In this document: piece after piece, positions 62,288 through 64,000 of the stretch | Numbering within the stretch: position 1 is the stretch's first letter | Layout of the letters: every line of letters starts with the position of its first letter | From: Tardiphaga robiniae | GTDB lineage: Bacteria > Pseudomonadota > Alphaproteobacteria > Rhizobiales > Xanthobacteraceae | Assembly: GCF_001618955.1 (NCBI RefSeq) | Contig: NZ_LVYV01000012.1 | Location: 310,001-374,000 of the forward strand | DNA length: 64,000 bases | Reading direction: 5' to 3' | Made by a program: the position numbers and the translations under genes | The notes under the pieces: model-generated | What the model was told of the DNA's origin: nothing | The model's database searches: none | What the model saw: only the letters and a program-made list of their open reading frames with translations

Positions 62288-63565
62288 TCAGGCGGTCAGC
62301 GCGCGTTCGAGCTTTTCCATGCCTTCGTCGAGGATTTCGTCCTGGGCGGTCAGCGGCACGAGGACGCGGATGGTGTTGAAATTGACGCCGCAGGACAGCA
62401 GGATCAGCCCTTCTTCGGTGGCCTTCTGCGTCACCTTCTTGGTCAGTTCCGCGTCCGGCGTGTCCGAGCCGCGCTCCTTGACGATGTCGAAGGCGATCAT
62501 GGCGCCGACATTGCGGATCGAGGCGATCGGCACGAGATCGTTACGCTGCTGCATCTTCTTCAGACGCGTGGTGATGCGCTCGCCGATATGGTTGGCGCGC
62601 TCCACCAGCTTCTCCTTCTCGAACACATCGAGCACGGCCAGGGCTGCGGCCACGGCCAGCGGATTGCCGGCATAGGTGCCGCCGAGGCCGCCCGGATCGG
62701 CGGCGTCCATGATCTTCGCCTTGCCGATTACGCCCGACAGCGGGAAGCCGCCGGCGAGGCTCTTCGCCACGGTGATGAGGTCGGGCTTCACGTCATAATG
62801 TTCCATCGCGAACATCTTGCCGGTGCGGCCGTAACCGGTTTGCACCTCGTCGGCGATGAAGACGATTCCGTTCTCGTCACAGATCTTGCGCAGCGCGCGC
62901 ATCAGTTCCGGTGGCGCCTGGTGGAAGCCGCCTTCGCCCTGGACGGGCTCGATGATGATGGCGGCAACGCGGGCCGGATCGATATCGGCCTTGAACAAGA
63001 AGCTGAGATACTTCAGCGATTCCTCAACCGTGACGTCGAGTGGCGCGGCCGGGAACGGTACGTGCCAGACTTCCGGCATGGCTCCGCCGAAACCCTTCTT
63101 GTAGGGGAACACCTTCCCGGTCATGGTCATGGTCATATGAGTGCGGCCATGGAAGCCGCCCGTGAAGGCGATCACGCCGGCGCGGCCTGTCGAGGCACGC
63201 GCGATCTTGATGGCGTTCTCGGTCGCTTCCGCGCCGGTGGTGAAGAAAGCGGTCTTGGCGGCGCCGTCGATCGGGGCCAGCTTGTTGAGGCGTTCGGCCA
63301 GCGTCACATAGGGCTCATACAGCAGCACCTGGAAACAGGTGTGCGTGAAACGCTCCATCTGCTCGCGCACGGCAGCCATGATGGTCGGATGGCAGTGGCC
63401 GGTGTTGAGCACGGCGATGCCGCCGGCGAAGTCGACATAACGCTTGCCTTCGACGTCCCAGACTTCGGCATTCAGCGCGCGCTGCGCCGAGATCGGGGTG
63501 GAGTGGCCGATGCCGCGGGGAACGGCGGCTTCGCGGCGTGCGAAGATTTCTGCATTGGTCGACAT
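62288..63565 (-). CDS. gabT: 4-aminobutyrate aminotransferase-like class III transaminase
   Basis: PLP enzyme moving the amino group of GABA (or 5-aminovalerate or similar) to 2-oxoglutarate. 425 residues. VDFAGGIAVLNTGHCHP, TTGAEATENAIKIAR, FTGGFHGRTHMTMTMTGK, IADEVQTGYGRTGKMFAME and the PLP-lysine region VAKSLAGGFPLSGVIG (each short block) are present. GAAGGA precedes the ATG. Sits between the histone-deacetylase-like and M20 genes. Confidence 0.9.
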   Translation of the reverse strand: MSTNAEIFARREAAVPRGIGHSTPISAQRALNAEVWDVEGKRYVDFAGGIAVLNTGHCHPTIMAAVREQMERFTHTCFQVLLYEPYVTLAERLNKLAPIDGAAKTAFFTTGAEATENAIKIARASTGRAGVIAFTGGFHGRTHMTMTMTGKVFPYKKGFGGAMPEVWHVPFPAAPLDVTVEESLKYLSFLFKADIDPARVAAIIIEPVQGEGGFHQAPPELMRALRKICDENGIVFIADEVQTGYGRTGKMFAMEHYDVKPDLITVAKSLAGGFPLSGVIGKAKIMDAADPGGLGGTYAGNPLAVAAALAVLDVFEKEKLVERANHIGERITTRLKKMQQRNDLVPIASIRNVGAMIAFDIVKERGSDTPDAELTKKVTQKATEEGLILLSCGVNFNTIRVLVPLTAQDEILDEGMEKLERALTA

Positions 63566-63612
63566 AACGTGTCCTTCGAGTTTGATCGCGTTTCGTATTG
63601 TTGGTGGTTTGG

Positions 63613-64000
63613 TCAGCGCACGGCTTCGAAACCGGCGAGGGTCGAGGTGAGGTTGGCGCTCAGAATGTCGGAGAGATATCCGCCTTCCTGAACGAGCACC
63701 GTGGGCAGGCCCATGCGCGCCACGGCTTCGCCGATGCGCTTGAAGCCTGGGGTGGTGACCTTGAGTGCGGCCAGCGGATCGTGCTCGGATGCATCAAGGC
63801 CGAGCGCGAGAACAAGGGCGGTCGGCGCGAACGACTTGATGGTCTTCTCGGCAACGGCGAGCGCGTCGATGAAGCCGTCATCGCCGGTTCCGAGCGTAAG
63901 CGGGAGATTGAGATTGGTGCCAAGGCCATTGCCTTCGCCCTTCTCATGGGCATAGCCCCAGACGAAGGGGTAATAGCCGACGGGATCGGCATGGATCGAC
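63613..64000 (-). CDS. Histone-deacetylase-like/acetylpolyamine amidohydrolase, C-terminal part (cut by window end)
   Basis: The frame is open to the right edge, so only the last about 128 codons are seen; the true start is beyond the window. Visible are SIHADPVGYYPFVWGYAHEKGEGNG (in part), the metal-site region LGLDASEHDPLAA and the catalytic-Tyr segment VLVQEGGYLSDI. This is the arginase/deacetylase fold of acetylpolyamine amidohydrolases, which remove acetyl groups from polyamines. First visible gene of the operon with gabT (47-base gap), supporting a polyamine or GABA route. Confidence 0.85.
   Translation of the reverse strand, partial: SIHADPVGYYPFVWGYAHEKGEGNGLGTNLNLPLTLGTGDDGFIDALAVAEKTIKSFAPTALVLALGLDASEHDPLAALKVTTPGFKRIGEAVARMGLPTVLVQEGGYLSDILSANLTSTLAGFEAVR

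Overview
This is a 64 kb chromosomal segment of a GC-rich alphaproteobacterium. Gene content and protein style (ETF:ubiquinone oxidoreductase, many Liv-type ABC systems, acyl-CoA genes, TIGR02301 and DUF6285 proteins, GC-rich palindromic intergenic repeats) point to the Bradyrhizobium/Rhodopseudomonas/Afipia/Tardiphaga group (Hyphomicrobiales, Nitrobacteraceae). Coding density is high. I saw no insertion sequence, prophage, CRISPR array or rRNA; one tRNA gene (tRNA-Pro, CGG) is present. All family names rest on reading motifs in the translations, not on database searches.

Layout. 1-6.4 kb: tail of a membrane protein, a family-4-like uracil-DNA glycosylase, ETF-QO, a TPR protein and ispE. 6.4-21.2 kb: a catabolic block with an SDR lacking its catalytic residues, a tartrate/isopropylmalate-type dehydrogenase, a LysR/M20-amidohydrolase/2-hydroxyacid-dehydrogenase operon divergent from a DUF1445 hydro-lyase and a complete LivKHMGF importer, then the tetronate genes otnC, ltnD, otnI and otnK. 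21.7-26.1 kb: an RND efflux pump (permease plus adaptor). 26.2-36.7 kb: acyl-CoA metabolism (thioesterase, thiolase-like, nitronate monooxygenase, Baeyer-Villiger-type monooxygenase, SDR, two enoyl-CoA hydratases, an acyl-CoA dehydrogenase) around a phosphotransferase plus DUF6285 pair. That combination resembles the phosphorylation route for 4-hydroxyacyl-CoA (Pseudomonas Lva pathway, animal ACAD10/11).

36.7-42.7 kb: housekeeping and repair genes (HAD, TIGR02301, Nudix, SRAP/YedK, GNAT, D-2-hydroxyacid oxidase, TsaC) and tRNA-Pro. 42.8-49.6 kb: a GntR regulator, a Gfo/Idh/MocA dehydrogenase, a PotDABC-type importer and a DUF982-like protein; this looks like an accessory uptake and catabolism module beside the tRNA. 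49.8-54.1 kb: a sirtuin, a small unknown protein, an MprF/AglD-type membrane protein, and divergent btaB/btaA for betaine lipid synthesis with a good Pho-box match between them. 54.3-59.0 kb: a second Liv-type importer on the minus strand. 59.1-64 kb: a VOC protein, a DUF6455 protein, a small exported protein, and an operon of a histone-deacetylase-like amidohydrolase (cut by the window end), a GabT-like transaminase and an M20 deacetylase, probably for polyamine/GABA-type compounds.

The observations most worth following are the Lva-like cluster with a BVMO beside it, the divergent Pho-box btaA/btaB pair, the SDR with all four catalytic positions replaced, the uracil-DNA glycosylase lacking two of four Fe-S cysteines, and the Gfo/Idh plus PotABCD module next to tRNA-Pro.
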